DNA of 64,000 nt, taken from positions 18,929,501 through 18,993,500 of the forward strand of contig NC_046680.1 of NCBI RefSeq assembly GCF_009870125.1, written 5' to 3'. Source of the DNA: Drosophila pseudoobscura (taxonomy: Eukaryota; Arthropoda; Insecta; Diptera; Drosophilidae). Of the stretch, positions 63,770-64,000 are shown piece after piece (the stretch's first letter is position 1; each line of letters opens with the position of its first letter). A program made the position numbers and the translations under genes. A model generated the notes under the pieces. The model made no database searches. It was not told where the DNA came from and was given only the letters and a program-made list of their open reading frames with translations.

Positions 63770-64000
63770 TTTATTTTTTCGTTTCCCTTCTATACTCGTA
63801 CGATACACGTACTCGCAAAATCCTCGATTGGGCATCGAAAGCAAAGCCGCACACTAATATTCAATCAAACAATTTTACGCCCCAATAAACTTTTCTAACC
63901 TGCGGCGGCCCCAACAAGAGTGCAAAAAATCAAATAAAACAACACAAAACTCCGCTCAATTGCAGCAAATTTGAGCCTGGCCAGAGGAGGACGAGAAACC
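63770..64000. other. Window end, no gene seen
   Basis: About 230 bp after the last poly(A) signal with no coding signature. Confidence 0.5.

Noticed and set aside
1..64000. CRISPR arrays, operons, integrons, phage or other bacterial systems
   Set aside because: No spaced direct repeats of CRISPR type were seen, and genes have introns, TATA/Inr promoters and AATAAA signals, so the DNA is animal.
1..64000. tRNA and rRNA genes
   Set aside because: I scanned by eye for A/B-box tRNA patterns and for known rRNA blocks and found none. A covariance-model search would be needed to exclude divergent or small non-coding RNAs.

Overview
The window looks like euchromatic DNA from a Drosophila-type fly. 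The genes are split by introns of about 50-75 bp with GT...AG borders. The proteins are close to fly glutaredoxin, lysyl oxidase-like 2, fatty acyl-CoA reductase and serpin families. The non-coding DNA is full of short tandem repeats, CATATGTATG-type steps and worn INE-1/DINE-1-like copies. The abundance of short tandem repeats would suit the obscura group, but that placement is inference.

Layout. 1-14,040 has no gene I can support, only simple repeats, one strong G-quadruplex candidate and an INE-1-like relic. 14,143-15,884 (+) is a complete five-exon fatty acyl-CoA reductase gene with TATA box and poly(A) signal. 16.0-25.9 kb is gene-poor. 26,083-26,433 (+) is a dithiol glutaredoxin (Grx1). 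26.5-34.3 kb is gene-poor. 34,340-35,123 (+) is a two-exon gene for a secreted proline-rich protein I do not recognise. 37.1-40.4 kb (-) is a tandem duplication of a serpin gene: the copy at 38,535-39,802 is intact, and the copy at 37,213-37,915 has lost its N-terminal half and is a pseudogene. 40.4-56.0 kb is a 15 kb stretch without a supportable gene. 56,072-57,735 (-) is a four-exon lysyl oxidase-like gene (Loxl2) with two SRCR domains and an intact catalytic domain. 57.9-63.3 kb is gene-poor but carries a 29-bp tandem repeat and one weak orphan ORF. 63,417-63,726 (+) is a two-exon gene for an 83-residue membrane-type protein.

The genes are independent transcription units with no common pathway. 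Points of interest: the serpin pair shares a reactive-loop hinge (C-P-D-x-C) that does not fit an inhibitor; the pseudogene shows a clean deletion from intron 1 into exon 2; the proline-rich protein and the 83-residue protein are unrecognised; and Grx1 has a possible N-myristoylation start. I see no phage, CRISPR, operon or other bacterial-type system. Exon borders were read by eye from splice consensus and frame continuity, without transcripts.
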